A program made the translations under genes and the position numbers. Positions 34,423 to 43,534 of a stretch of 64,000 bases of DNA are shown one piece after another. Under the pieces are notes generated by a model, which worked only from the letters and a program-made list of their open reading frames with translations, was not told where the DNA came from and did not search any database. Position 1 is the first letter of the stretch. Each line of letters opens with the position of its first letter. Source of the DNA: Nocardia aurea (lineage in GTDB: Bacteria; Actinomycetota; Actinomycetes; Mycobacteriales; Mycobacteriaceae); contig NZ_QCYJ01000020.1 of assembly GCF_003123685.1 (NCBI RefSeq), positions 468,347 to 532,346 on the forward strand, given 5' to 3'.

Positions 34423-35766
34423 GTGACGCTGCTCGAAATCTTCCCGTCGCTGCGGTCGGGAATGCCCTCGCGCCTCGACCCGGCGGTGTGGCCGCGTGAG
34501 ACGCACTACGACGACGCGGGCCGCGTCACCGTGGGCGGGGTCGCGCTGGCCGATATCGCCGACCAGTACGCGACACCGACCTATGTCATCGACGAAGACG
34601 AGGTCAGACAACGCTGCCGCGCCTACCGCGGGGCGTTTCCCGACGCCGAGATCAGCTACGCGGGCAAGGCCATGATGATCCGCGCCGTCGCGAAATGGGT
34701 CGGGCAGGAGGGACTTTCGGTCGACGTGTGCTCGGCGGGCGAATTGGCCGTCGCGCTCGCCGCCGGCATCGAGCCGGGACGGATCGTCTTGCACGGCAAC
34801 GGGAAGTCCTTCGACGAACTCGAGGCCGCGGTACGGGCGGGCGTCGGGCGGATCGTCATCGACTCGCTCACCGAGATCACCATGCTCTCGGCACTGCTCG
34901 GCCGCACACAGCAGGTCCTGATCCGCCTGTCGCCCGGAATCGACGTGCACGGGCACCCGGCGGTGAGAACCGGTGTCACGGATCAGAAGTTCGGGTTCCC
35001 GATCGGCAGCGACGCCGCCGCCGAGGCGGTCGAGCGGGTGCTGCGCAGGCCCGAACTGGATCTCGTCGGCTTCCACTGCCACCTCGGCTCGCAGATCCAC
35101 GATCCCGACCACTACGGCGAGGCGGTGCGGCGGATGATCGCCGAGATGGCGATGGTGCGGCGCGAGCACGACGTCATCCTGACCGAACTCGATCTGGGCG
35201 GGGGACACGCGGTCGCCTACCGCGGCGGCGACGCCGAGATGAATCTCGCCGAACTCGCCGACGTCATCGAGGACGCTCTCGACGCCGCGTGCGCCCGTCA
35301 TCGGTTTCCGCGCCCGAGGATCGCGCTGGAACCGGGCCGCGCGATCATCGCCCGCGCCGGTGTGACCCTGTACCGCGTGCTCTCGGTCAAACATGTCGAG
35401 GGCGGCCGCACCTACGTCACCGTCGACGGCGGTATGGGCGACAACGCGCGCGTGGCCCTGTACGGCGCGCGATACAGCGTCGTCGTGGCGAATCGGCATC
35501 CGGAGTGCGCCCAGATGACCGCGACCGTCGCGGGCAGATTCTGCGAGGCGGGTGACATCATCGCCGCCGACGTACGCCTGCCCGTCGACCTGCGCCCGGG
35601 TGAAGTGCTCGCCGTCCCGTGCACCGGCGCCTACCACCACAGCCTCGCGTCCACCTACAACAGCGTCGGCAGGCCGCCGATCATCGCGGTCGGCGGCGGA
35701 CGATGCCGTGAGCTGCTGCGCCGCGAAACCATCGACGACCTGTCGCGCCGCGACATCGGCGATTGA
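34423..35766 (+). CDS. Diaminopimelate decarboxylase-like PLP enzyme (LysA paralogue)
   Basis: A 447-residue alanine-racemase-fold decarboxylase. The PLP lysine is in SYAGKAM (near residue 82), HCHLGSQI near 220, the GGG.. phosphate loop in DLGGGHAVAYR, EPGRAIIARAG near 305 and the CEAGD active-site Cys near 375. It is LysA-like but the conserved GAY(G/C)YSMASNYN is GAYHHSLASTYN and the substrate Lys/Arg region differs, so it may be a paralogue acting on meso-diaminopimelate or another diamino acid. The GTG start has CAGGAG upstream. In Mycobacteriales the housekeeping lysA sits beside the threonine genes, which are absent here. Confidence 0.8.
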   Translation: MTLLEIFPSLRSGMPSRLDPAVWPRETHYDDAGRVTVGGVALADIADQYATPTYVIDEDEVRQRCRAYRGAFPDAEISYAGKAMMIRAVAKWVGQEGLSVDVCSAGELAVALAAGIEPGRIVLHGNGKSFDELEAAVRAGVGRIVIDSLTEITMLSALLGRTQQVLIRLSPGIDVHGHPAVRTGVTDQKFGFPIGSDAAAEAVERVLRRPELDLVGFHCHLGSQIHDPDHYGEAVRRMIAEMAMVRREHDVILTELDLGGGHAVAYRGGDAEMNLAELADVIEDALDAACARHRFPRPRIALEPGRAIIARAGVTLYRVLSVKHVEGGRTYVTVDGGMGDNARVALYGARYSVVVANRHPECAQMTATVAGRFCEAGDIIAADVRLPVDLRPGEVLAVPCTGAYHHSLASTYNSVGRPPIIAVGGGRCRELLRRETIDDLSRRDIGD

Positions 35767-35921
35767 CCGGTGCGCGATCCGTCGCGCTCGAGCATCCGCG
35801 AGACCGGACTGTCGCCGAGCCGCGCCTCGGTCGACGCCGGCGATCCGCTCGGTCGACGGCCGGTCCGGCGTATCGGCTCGGTACGGATCGCCGACGGTCG
35901 GACATCCACCTCACCCTCGGA

Positions 35922-37577
35922 TCAGACGACCGGGGCCACCTGGACCGCGTTCTGAGCCACCCGCACCGCCGCGAGCGCGTCGAGCCTGCCGAACCCGTAT
36001 TTGTCACTGCGCCCGTCCGCCCCGTAGGCCCCGCCCTGCGGATCGATCTTGTCGCAGGATTCGCGCAGGAGATCCTTCACCCGGTCCGAGGTGAGATTCG
36101 GCCGCACCGACAGCATCAGCGCCACCACGCCCGCCGCGCCGGGGCAGGCGCTGGACGTTCCACCGAAACTGTTCGTGAAATCACCCGTCGCGTCTCCGTC
36201 GGCGACGCGACCGGAGTTGTACCCGTCGCGGCCGTGCCGATCGACGGTCCAGATGCCCGTGGTCAGCGGTTCGGGGTGGCCGAACGGGCGGTGACCGAAA
36301 TCACTGCTGGGGAACGCGCACCACACGGCTTTGCCGAAATCGCTGTATACGCTGCGCTTTCCGGTGTCGTTGCAGGCCGCGACGGCGATCACCTTCGGGA
36401 AACTCGCGTAGCCGTCGTTGTCGACGGATTCGTTGCCGTTGCCCGCCGCGAACAGGATGACGCAACCGCGCCCGTCCCGGCCCGTGGTGAGAGCGTGTTC
36501 CATCGCCAACCGCGTGCTGGCGGGCAGGGCGACGACCCGGCCGTGCACCGGGTCGTTCGGCTGGAACCACGCGCCGTCGGCGGGACCCCAACTGCACGAG
36601 ATGACATCGGCCCCGTTGTCGGCCGCCCACTGGAACGCCTTCGCCTCCGCCTGTGACCCCAGCCCCGAGGCGAGGCGGATCGGCATGAGTTTCGCCTCCG
36701 GCGCGACACCCGAGGCCCCGACCGTGCCGTTCGCGCAAGCGACCCCGGCACAGGCGGTGCCGTGGTTGTCCCCCGCGTCCGGACCGGTGCCGAAGCTGTC
36801 CTTCGGGCGCGGATCGTCGGTGCCGGTGGTGACATCGCGTGGCGCGACCACCTTGCCCGCACCGGTGAATTCGGGATGATCGATGTCGACCCCGTCGTCC
36901 ACGACGGCGATCGTCACCCCCGCACCGCGCGTGACCGCGTGGGCCGCCGCCACATTCGCGTGCGCGTCGACCGATTTCCCGCCGATCACGGCAGTCTGGA
37001 GATGCCACTGCTGGGGAAAGATCGCCTTGCGCGAACTGTGCCGGATGAGTTCGGGATGGCAGTACAGCACGTCCGCGCGGGCGAGCAGGGCGTTCGCGAT
37101 ATCGAATACGCGCTGCCCCGTCCCCTCGGGCGCGGCCGCGAAGAACGCGTTCGCCGCGTAGCCCACCTGCTCTCGGATCCGCAGCCCCGCCTCGTCCAGT
37201 ACGGCGCGGCATTCCCTCGGATCCGCGTCGTCGACGAACTTGACGAAGATGTTCTCGGTGTACAGCACCGGTTCCCCGGTGCCGGGATCGACGAGGACAT
37301 GTCCGGCGAAGCGCACCTCCGGGGCCGCGTCGAGCACCCGTTTGCGTTCCGCGACCGACGGAGAGTCCGCGGGCAGCCGATACACCTCGACACCGGCCTC
37401 CGGATAGCGCGCGACCAGGCGCGCGTCGTCGAGTTCCGCACTCAGCGGTGTACGCACCGAACCCGACCGGTGCGGTATGCCCGGTCCGCTGTGCGTCCTG
37501 ACCACGATCAGGTCCGCACTCTGTTCCAACTCGAAACCGGGTTCGTCCTTCGTCCCGAAATTCGCGGTAGGCACCAT
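35922..37577 (-). CDS. S8 family subtilisin-like serine protease without signal peptide
   Basis: A 551-residue subtilase. After an N-terminal region of about 180 residues (beta-rich, FVKFVDDADPRECRAVLDEAG looks like an inhibitor I9-like or fervidolysin-type propeptide domain), the peptidase domain shows Asp in VVDDGVDIDHPEF, His in DNHGTACAG, Asn in FAAGNGN and Ser in GGTSSACPGAAG, so the triad is intact. No signal peptide or transmembrane segment is visible, unlike mycosins; it is probably cytoplasmic or released otherwise. The start begins MVPTANFGTKDEPG. It is convergent with the lysA paralogue and divergent from nothing close; an isolated unit that interrupts the Mtb gene order. Confidence 0.88.
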   Translation of the reverse strand: MVPTANFGTKDEPGFELEQSADLIVVRTHSGPGIPHRSGSVRTPLSAELDDARLVARYPEAGVEVYRLPADSPSVAERKRVLDAAPEVRFAGHVLVDPGTGEPVLYTENIFVKFVDDADPRECRAVLDEAGLRIREQVGYAANAFFAAAPEGTGQRVFDIANALLARADVLYCHPELIRHSSRKAIFPQQWHLQTAVIGGKSVDAHANVAAAHAVTRGAGVTIAVVDDGVDIDHPEFTGAGKVVAPRDVTTGTDDPRPKDSFGTGPDAGDNHGTACAGVACANGTVGASGVAPEAKLMPIRLASGLGSQAEAKAFQWAADNGADVISCSWGPADGAWFQPNDPVHGRVVALPASTRLAMEHALTTGRDGRGCVILFAAGNGNESVDNDGYASFPKVIAVAACNDTGKRSVYSDFGKAVWCAFPSSDFGHRPFGHPEPLTTGIWTVDRHGRDGYNSGRVADGDATGDFTNSFGGTSSACPGAAGVVALMLSVRPNLTSDRVKDLLRESCDKIDPQGGAYGADGRSDKYGFGRLDALAAVRVAQNAVQVAPVV

Positions 37578-37665
37578 GACTCCCTTCGTCGCATGGTCCG
37601 AACACCGTGAAATCTATCCCCGGTTCGCGCGCGCGGCTCGGGTGCCCGGTTCCACCGCGGCGGTG

Positions 37666-39489
37666 TCAGCGCTTGCGGGTGCCGAACAGGCTGCGACTGA
37701 TCTCGCGGCCCGCCGCATTCGCGGCCGAACGCAGGAAACTCTTCACCGCGGGATTTCTCATGATGCGCTCGGCGGCCGAATCCTGATCCGCACCCGCCGC
37801 CGGACGGCCGGGCGGTGGCGGAGCCTGCGGATCGTTCGCGGCGGCGGCTTCTATTTTCGCCGTGAGGATTTCGTAGGCCGACTCTCGGTCCACCGTCGCC
37901 CCGTATTTCGCCGACAGCGCGCTGGACAATGCCCTCGACCTGATCGCGTCCTCGCCGATGGTGTCCATCAGCGATCGCGGTGGCCGGATCCTGGTCCACG
38001 CCACCGGGGTCGGCGCGCCGCGTTCGGACAGCACCGTCACGATCGCCTCACCGGTGCCGAGCGAGGTCAGCGCCTTCTCCAGATCGTAGGCGCCGGTTCT
38101 CGGGTAGGTGCGCACGGTTTTCGACAGGGCCTTCTGATCATCCGGGGTGAAGGCGCGCAGGGCGTGCTGGACGCGCGCGCCCAATTGGGAGAGAACGGGA
38201 TTCGGGATATCGGTGGGCAACTGGGTGCAGAAGAAGACGCCGACGCCCTTGGACCTGATGAGTTTGACCGTCTGTTCGACCTGGTCCAGAAACGCCTTGG
38301 AGGCGTCGGCGAACAGCAGATGCGCTTCGTCGAAGATGAAGACCAGTTTCGGCGCGTCGACATCGCCGACCTCGGGCAGCGTCTGGAACAGATCGGCGAG
38401 CACCCACATCAGGAAGGTGGAGAACATCACCGGCCGCGCCGCCTGGGCTCCGAGTTCGAACAGGGTGATGACGCCCTGGCCGTTCTCGGTGCGCAGCAGG
38501 TCGGCCGGATCGAGTTCCGGCTCGCCGAAGAAGGTCTCACCGCCCTCGGCCTCCAGATTCACCAGCGCGCGCAGGATCACCCCCGCCGTCGCCGCCGACA
38601 CCCCGCCGATGCCCTTCAGATCGGCCTTGCCCTCGGGGCTGGTGAGATGTGTGATGACGGCACGCAGATCCTTCAGGTCAAGCAGGGCGAGTCCCTGTTT
38701 GTCCGCCCAGTGGAAGATCAGTCCGAGCGTGGATTCCTGGGTGTCGTTGAGCCCGAGCACTTTACCGAGCAGCACCGGCCCGAACGCGGTCACCGTGGCG
38801 CGGATCGGGACCCCGATGCCGCCGGTGCCGAGCGAGACGAACTCGACCGGGAATCCGCTCGGTGTCCAATCCCGCGGGCCGGTCTCGGCGGCGCGCGCGG
38901 TGACCTGCTCGCCCGCTTCACCCGGCTGCGCCAGCCCGGACAGATCACCTTTGATATCGGCGAGCACGACGGGAACACCCGCGCGCGAGAGCTGTTCGGC
39001 GATGCCCTGGAGTGTCTTGGTCTTGCCGGTGCCGGTCGCGCCCGCGACGAGTCCGTGCCTGTTCAGCGTGCGCAGCGGGACGCGCACCGCCGCAGCGGGA
39101 TCCACCTGCCCGTCGACCACGACGGTGCCGAGTTCGAGCGCGGCGCCGTCGAACGCGTAACCCGCGGCGATCTCCCCGGCCACCGACAGATCGGCAGCTT
39201 CGGCGGCGGCCTCGGCCGACACCTGTCGCCGATCCGCCGCCGTCGCGGCTTCGGCGGCACTCTCGGCCCGCGCAGCGGCCCCCGACGCCCCGAATCCGGC
39301 ATCGGCCCCCGAGGCGACCGCGGCTTCCTGTTCGATCAGTTCACGTTCGGCGGCCTCGGCGGCGGCCTGCGCCTGCGCCGCCACCCGCGCGGCTTCCTCG
39401 GCCGCCTTGCGCGCCGCCGCGGCCTTCTCCCGCGGGCTCGGTACGCTCGCGGCGGCCTCGCCGGGTGGGTCGTTCCGCGATACGTCCAT
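37666..39489 (-). CDS. HerA-like helicase/ATPase (DUF853), Rv2510c-type
   Basis: A 607-residue ATPase. Residues 15-90 are a long Ala/Glu-rich coiled coil, followed by a HerA-type FtsK-fold core with Walker [14 protein letters not shown] (near 150), Walker [12 protein letters not shown] (near 370) and a late arginine-containing [12 protein letters not shown] sensor region. The family is DUF853, predicted DNA-translocating ATPases of unknown role; Mtb Rv2510c is the homologue by sequence and by position next to orn. The ATG at 39489 is preceded by GGAGAA and omits an unconserved Arg-rich start. Confidence 0.85.
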   Translation of the reverse strand: MDVSRNDPPGEAAASVPSPREKAAAARKAAEEAARVAAQAQAAAEAAERELIEQEAAVASGADAGFGASGAAARAESAAEAATAADRRQVSAEAAAEAADLSVAGEIAAGYAFDGAALELGTVVVDGQVDPAAAVRVPLRTLNRHGLVAGATGTGKTKTLQGIAEQLSRAGVPVVLADIKGDLSGLAQPGEAGEQVTARAAETGPRDWTPSGFPVEFVSLGTGGIGVPIRATVTAFGPVLLGKVLGLNDTQESTLGLIFHWADKQGLALLDLKDLRAVITHLTSPEGKADLKGIGGVSAATAGVILRALVNLEAEGGETFFGEPELDPADLLRTENGQGVITLFELGAQAARPVMFSTFLMWVLADLFQTLPEVGDVDAPKLVFIFDEAHLLFADASKAFLDQVEQTVKLIRSKGVGVFFCTQLPTDIPNPVLSQLGARVQHALRAFTPDDQKALSKTVRTYPRTGAYDLEKALTSLGTGEAIVTVLSERGAPTPVAWTRIRPPRSLMDTIGEDAIRSRALSSALSAKYGATVDRESAYEILTAKIEAAAANDPQAPPPPGRPAAGADQDSAAERIMRNPAVKSFLRSAANAAGREISRSLFGTRKR

Positions 39490-39664
39490 CGCACGTTCTC
39501 CGTCCGGATCCGACCCGCCGCGGCGGGTTTGCTGTCGCACCGAAACATCTGTCGAACTCTGCTGGCGAACTCGAGGGAAAGCCTATCGCCGCAGCTCGGG
39601 TTCGCCGGGATAACCGCCCGGTGACGGCGGGACCGACCTGCACCGCCGCACGAATCGGGCACAG

Positions 39665-39670
39665 TAAGGT
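39665..39670 (+). promoter_or_regulatory. -10 element TAAGGT, predicted leaderless promoter of orn
   Basis: TAAGGT, 7 nt, then the GTG at 39678. Confidence 0.45.
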
Positions 39671-39677
39671 TGCCCGG

Positions 39678-40325
39678 GTGTCCGACAAACTAGTGGTGTG
39701 GATGGATTGCGAGATGACGGGGCTTCGCCTCGACAGCGACAAGCTGATCGAGGTGGCCGCGCTCGTGACCGACAGTGACCTCAATATTCTCGGTGACGGC
39801 GTGGATATCGTGATCCACGCCGACGACGAGGCGCTGGCCGCCATGCCCGCGGTGGTCGCCGATATGCACGCGCGATCCGGGCTCACCGAGGAGGTGCGGC
39901 GTTCCACCGTCACCCTCGCCGAGGCCGAACAGCAGGTGCTCGACTACATCAAGCAGTTCGCGCCGACCTCGGGAACCGTTCCGCTGGCCGGTAATTCGAT
40001 CTCCACCGATCGCGGCTTCATCGCCAGGGATATGCCCGCCCTCGACGGTCATCTGCACTACCGGATGATCGATGTGAGTTCCATCAAGGAACTGTGCAGG
40101 CGCTGGTATCCGCGCATCTACTTCGGCCAGCCGGAGAAAGGGCTGACCCACCGCGCGCTGGCCGACATCCAGGAATCCATCCGCGAACTCCAGTACTACC
40201 GCCGCACCGCGTTCGTGACGCCTCCCGGCCCCTCCAGCACCGAGATCGCCGCCGTCGCGACCGAGCTGAGCGGTGGGCCCGCCGCTGGATCGCCGCAGCA
40301 CAACGGCTCGCCGGACGCCGATTAG
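39678..40325 (+). CDS. orn: Oligoribonuclease
   Basis: A 215-residue DEDDh 3'-5' exoribonuclease that degrades di- to pentaribonucleotides and pGpG. Motifs: [11 protein letters not shown] (Exo I), [15 protein letters not shown] (Exo II) and [12 protein letters not shown] (Exo III His-Asp), plus the C-terminal YYR. The C-terminal 30 residues are an unconserved Pro/Gly/Ser tail. Orthologous to Mtb Rv2511 and divergently placed from the herA-like gene as in that genome. tRNA-His follows 54 bases downstream. Confidence 0.93.
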   Translation: MSDKLVVWMDCEMTGLRLDSDKLIEVAALVTDSDLNILGDGVDIVIHADDEALAAMPAVVADMHARSGLTEEVRRSTVTLAEAEQQVLDYIKQFAPTSGTVPLAGNSISTDRGFIARDMPALDGHLHYRMIDVSSIKELCRRWYPRIYFGQPEKGLTHRALADIQESIRELQYYRRTAFVTPPGPSSTEIAAVATELSGGPAAGSPQHNGSPDAD

Positions 40326-40379
40326 GGACTAGCGGGGGTGACACGCTAGTATCGAGCGCGCCGATGATTCATCGGCGAT

Positions 40380-40453
40380 GGTGAGTGTAGTTCAGTTGGT
40401 AGAGCACCAGGTTGTGATCCTGGCTGTCGCGGGTTCGAGTCCCGTCACTCACC
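40380..40453 (+). tRNA. hisT: tRNA-His (GTG anticodon)
   Basis: Acceptor GTGAGTG (40381-40387) pairs with CACTCAC (40446-40452); the extra G-1 at 40380 faces C73 at 40453, the His identity pair. Anticodon stem CCAGG/CCTGG with anticodon GTG at 40414-40416, T-arm GGTTCGAGTCC. No encoded CCA. Confidence 0.95.
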
Positions 40454-40712
40454 CCGAGAGGGCCCGGTCGAGATGCGAATCCCGACCGGGCCCTCCCTCG
40501 TTTCCCGACCGGGCCGTCACCGGCCGACCGACCGCGCACACATGCCGCTCGAGTCGAACCATTTGTCCGCGAACACCGTAGTGCCCCTGCGAAACTATGA
40601 TGTGAAACGCAAACTCTCCTGATCGTGCTACATATCCCCCCGAGGTCCGTAGACTTCCCTCACCGAGGCGCAGGCATCGGACACCGGTCGACCAGAAAGA
40701 CAACAGTTCGTG

Positions 40713-40997
40713 ATGCGTTCCGCGGTTATCGCAGCCTTCGTCGGGGCCTCCTTGCTCACCGGCACCACCGCCACGGCGGCCGTTTCCTCCACCGCCGGTA
40801 CCGGTTCGGGTACGGCGACCACCGGATCGTCCAGTGGGTCCGCCGGTGGGGCCACCACCACCGGATCCGGCAATTCCGGGTCGGCCACCGGACTGGAAAC
40901 CCTCCTCTTCGGCGGGCCGCTGCTGTGCGCCGCGATAGGCAGCGCCATCAACGCCAATCTGACCTGCCCCGGCACCGCCGGCCCCAATATCCCCTGA
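40713..40997 (+). CDS. Small secreted protein with Gly/Ser/Thr-rich repeat, unknown function
   Basis: A 94-residue protein with a clear signal peptide (MRSAVIAAFVGASLLTGTTATA, cut near AVSS), a low-complexity TGS/GSGT stretch of 35 residues and a C-terminal part with two cysteines (LLCAAIG, LTCPG) that may pair. No family recognised. It resembles the other small exported protein at 46240 in its TGSAG-rich linker, but lacks the excalibur domain. A strong terminator follows. Confidence 0.6.
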   Translation: MRSAVIAAFVGASLLTGTTATAAVSSTAGTGSGTATTGSSSGSAGGATTTGSGNSGSATGLETLLFGGPLLCAAIGSAINANLTCPGTAGPNIP

Positions 40998-41030
40998 GTA
41001 TCCCCGGGTCACATCCCGGGTCCGAAACGA

Positions 41031-41063
41031 CAAAGGCTCCCCGCGGTGCGCGGGGAGCCTTTG
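41031..41063. terminator. Strong bidirectional hairpin terminator
   Basis: CAAAGGCTCCCCGCG / CGCGGGGAGCCTTTG, a perfect 15-bp stem with a 3-nt loop, between the small secreted gene and the convergent ldtB. Confidence 0.8.
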
Positions 41064-41079
41064 TGTCGTCCGAGGCGGA

Positions 41080-42297
41080 TCAGCGGATGTCGGCGTTGCC
41101 CGCTTTCCACTCCGCCCACGGGATATTCCAGTCACCGAGACCGTCGGTGCCCGACAGCGTGCCGCCCCGGGTGTTCTTGACGATGGTGATGTCGCCGCGC
41201 TTGGCGGTCTGGAACACCCACTGCGCGTCGGTCGGGCTGAGGTTGAGGCAGCCGTGGCTGGTATTGGAATTGCCCTGCGCGCCCACCGACCACGGGGCCG
41301 AGTGGAAGAAGATGCCGCTGTAGGAGAGCCTGGTCGCGAAGTCCACCGGCGTCTTGTACCCGTCCGGCGAATTCACCGCCACACCGTAGGTCGAGGAGTC
41401 CATGATGATCTTCTCGTGCTTGTCGGCCACGATGTAGACACCGTTGTCGGTCGGCGTGCTGTCCTTGCCCATGGACGTGTCCATGGTGCGGATCACCTGA
41501 CCGTTCTGTTCCACGACCACCTGCTTGGTGTTGTCGTCGGCGGTGAACACCGTCGCGTCGCCGACGGTGAAGAACGAATGCAGATTGTCCTGGCCGAACA
41601 GTCCGTTGCCGAGATCCCTGCCGTAGACGTTCACGTCGATGGTGACCTTGGTGCCCGGCGCCCAGAAATGCTCGGGCCGCCACCGCACCTCGCGGTTGTT
41701 CACCCAGTAGAACGCGCCCTCGACGGGCGGCTCGGTGGTGATCTTGATGGCGTCCTGGGCCGCCTTGCGATCCGGGATGTTCTCGTCGAACTGCACCGCG
41801 ACCGGCTGGCCGATGCCGACGATCTCGCCCTCGCCCGGGAGCAGGTAGGGATGGGTCTGGTTGTTCGGCGAGCTGGTGGTGAAGCGCAGCGCGGTCGTGT
41901 TGCCGCCGCCGAGACCGATCGCGTTGGCGGTCAACGTGTAGGACTTGCCGTAGCCGAGTACCTCGGTCGTCTCCCAGCTGCGACCGTCGGCGGCGAGCCT
42001 GCCGCTCACCGGATCGTTCTGCGCGTTCAGCAACTTCACGTCGGTGAACTGACCGTCATCGACCTTGAAGGTCATCGGGACGCCCGGCGAGACACCGACA
42101 TCGCCGTCCTTGACCGGAGACATCAGCTTCGGCTTGATCAACTCGGTGATCGGATTGCGATCGATCGCGACCACGCCACCGGTGCTGCCCGACGACGACG
42201 CGCACGCCGAAGCCCCCAGCGCGAGCACCGCGAGGACGGCAACCGGTCCAGCTAGCTTCCGCATCGACCAACGATGTCGACCTCGACCAATGCTCAT
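41080..42297 (-). CDS. ldtB: L,D-transpeptidase LdtB, lipoprotein
   Basis: A 405-residue peptidoglycan 3-3 cross-linking enzyme. N-terminal lipoprotein signal (LAVLALGASACASS, Cys near 32), two Ig-like domains (about 45-250, with FDENIPDRKAAQDAIKITTEPPVEGAFYWVNNREVRWRPEHFW) and a YkuD catalytic domain with SGIFFHSAPWSVGAQGNSNTS followed by HGCLNLS (Cys near 350). The match to Mtb LdtMt2 (Rv2518c) is extensive, including the DGLGDWNIPWAEWKAGNA end. It makes meso-DAP-DAP cross-links that resist most beta-lactams but are blocked by carbapenems. The ATG at 42297 has GGGGTTGGAA just upstream. tRNA-Lys is 310 bases away on the other strand. Confidence 0.93.
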   Translation of the reverse strand: MSIGRGRHRWSMRKLAGPVAVLAVLALGASACASSSGSTGGVVAIDRNPITELIKPKLMSPVKDGDVGVSPGVPMTFKVDDGQFTDVKLLNAQNDPVSGRLAADGRSWETTEVLGYGKSYTLTANAIGLGGGNTTALRFTTSSPNNQTHPYLLPGEGEIVGIGQPVAVQFDENIPDRKAAQDAIKITTEPPVEGAFYWVNNREVRWRPEHFWAPGTKVTIDVNVYGRDLGNGLFGQDNLHSFFTVGDATVFTADDNTKQVVVEQNGQVIRTMDTSMGKDSTPTDNGVYIVADKHEKIIMDSSTYGVAVNSPDGYKTPVDFATRLSYSGIFFHSAPWSVGAQGNSNTSHGCLNLSPTDAQWVFQTAKRGDITIVKNTRGGTLSGTDGLGDWNIPWAEWKAGNADIR

Positions 42298-42606
42298 TTC
42301 CAACCCCGTTTCAAGTCCCGGCGCCCCTGTAGAGCACGCCGATGGCTTCGGATCCAAACCGATTGCTGCGCTCAACTCACCGCGCCGGCGGGATCGGTCG
42401 AGACCACGTCCAGCTATTGTGCCAGCCCGACGGGACCCTTCCAATGTGAAGATCGCCGCGCCGCGACCGGGTCCACCGGATTGATATGTCGCGGGGCCCT
42501 CGGTGTTAACACCGCCCGGCGACACGACATCCCCCCGCTCAACTGGCGATTTCACTTCTGCCACCTCCGCCTGTTAATGTTTGTCCCGCACCGGAACACG
42601 GGGCAG

Positions 42607-42679
<73 letters not shown>

Positions 42680-43055
42680 CAATTAATTCTTCCCTCTACC
42701 AGCGATTTCGCTGATGAAGAGAACCGCGGGGCGATCGAACGACAGCGGGATCTGTAGCTTACGGCGACTCCCCCCGATCCCTCACGCGAGCGCGGCCAGC
42801 GTTCCGAATCTGTGATCTCCCCCACGAACCGACCGGCACGTCCGGGTTCGTTCCGCCCGCGTAGGGCACGACTCCCCCGGATCCCCGCGAGCGAAAGTAT
42901 CGCGCGGATCACGATGGCGTCACCGACCGCTCGGCGGCAAACCCAGGGCCGGTTCTCACGTCACCGCACCGTGACCTTCACACCTCGCCGATCACGATTG
43001 AGACACGGAGCGAGCTCGAAACGGGCAAATTCCTGGCTTACTCGACAAAAAGTTC

Positions 43056-43071
43056 TGTGACCTACAGCACA
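43056..43071. promoter_or_regulatory. CRP-like site TGTGA-N6-GCACA
   Basis: TGTGACCTACAGCACA differs from TGTGA-N6-TCACA at one position. Mycobacterial CRP (Rv3676) controls the resuscitation-factor gene rpfA, so a CRP-type input to a wall-lytic gene is plausible; binding is not shown. Confidence 0.45.
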
Positions 43072-43151
43072 TGATGTTTAGGGGCAAACCCCCAGCGTAG
43101 AGGCATGGTTTCGGCGTCAACCTGGGCTTTCCAAGATCGCCAGCACCTCTG

Positions 43152-43190
43152 GTTCACTTTTCGTTCACCTTACGTTCATGTCTCGTGACC
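43152..43190 (+). promoter_or_regulatory. Four direct boxes GTTCAC/GTGACC at 11-bp period (PhoP/RegX3/MtrA-type)
   Basis: GTTCAC at 43152 and 43163, GTTCAT at 43174, GTGACC at 43185: starts are exactly 11 bp apart. GTTCACC units of 11 bp are the PHO-box pattern of Streptomyces PhoP and a pattern shared by RegX3 and MtrA (OmpR-family) sites. Confidence 0.55.
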
Positions 43191-43393
43191 ATTCTGCAAT
43201 CAGGTCACAAACGACCTGAAGTTCGGTTCGACCGAGATTTCGTTATCAGCATTCGGAAACGAACGCAGAGTCCGATCCACGGCTCACGAACTTCAGCCTC
43301 GCGCTTCACCTTCCAGAGTGAAGCCATGCGCATCAGCGCGGGCCGGGACTGCGCAGAGCGCACCGATGCCGAGACGAGATCGGCGCCCAGCCC

Positions 43394-43471
43394 GGGGACG
43401 GATCGTCCCCACAACCAAATCCCATAACAGCACACCAGCTCGAACGGTGAGCGATCGGTACGGCGCTCGCC
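43394..43471 (+). promoter_or_regulatory. Structured RNA leader, candidate (degenerate) c-di-AMP riboswitch
   Basis: Two hairpins: GGGGACG-GAT-CGTCCCC (43394-43410) and GGTGAGCG-N10-CGCTCGCC (43446-43471). Then TCCGAATC (about 43496) and ACCTCGTAA ending at the start codon. GGTGA, GGTA.GGCG, CCGAATC and ACCTCGTA in this order recall the ydaO/yuaA (c-di-AMP) element, common before actinobacterial wall-hydrolase genes, but the match is partial. Confidence 0.25.
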
Positions 43472-43534
43472 CTGGATTCGCACTGCCTCGTGGCATCCGA
43501 ATCGGTCCTGTCCCCGAAGAAGGAATACCTCGTA

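Larger units (their letters stand above)
42680..43534 (+). promoter_or_regulatory. Long regulatory region upstream of the transglycosylase-like gene
   Basis: About 855 bases without a gene. Its right half carries, in order, a CRP-like dyad (43056), four GTTCAC-type boxes with an 11-bp period (43152-43190), a dyad CAGGTC-N6-GACCTG (43201-43218) and two strong hairpins (43394 and 43446) before the start at 43535. I take the part after about 43190 as a 5' untranslated leader of 300 bases or more. Open frames in it are spurious. Confidence 0.5.

Noticed and set aside
37477..39624. 715-codon plus-strand frame through the HerA-like gene
   Set aside because: Antisense shadow of the ATPase gene, with no motifs.
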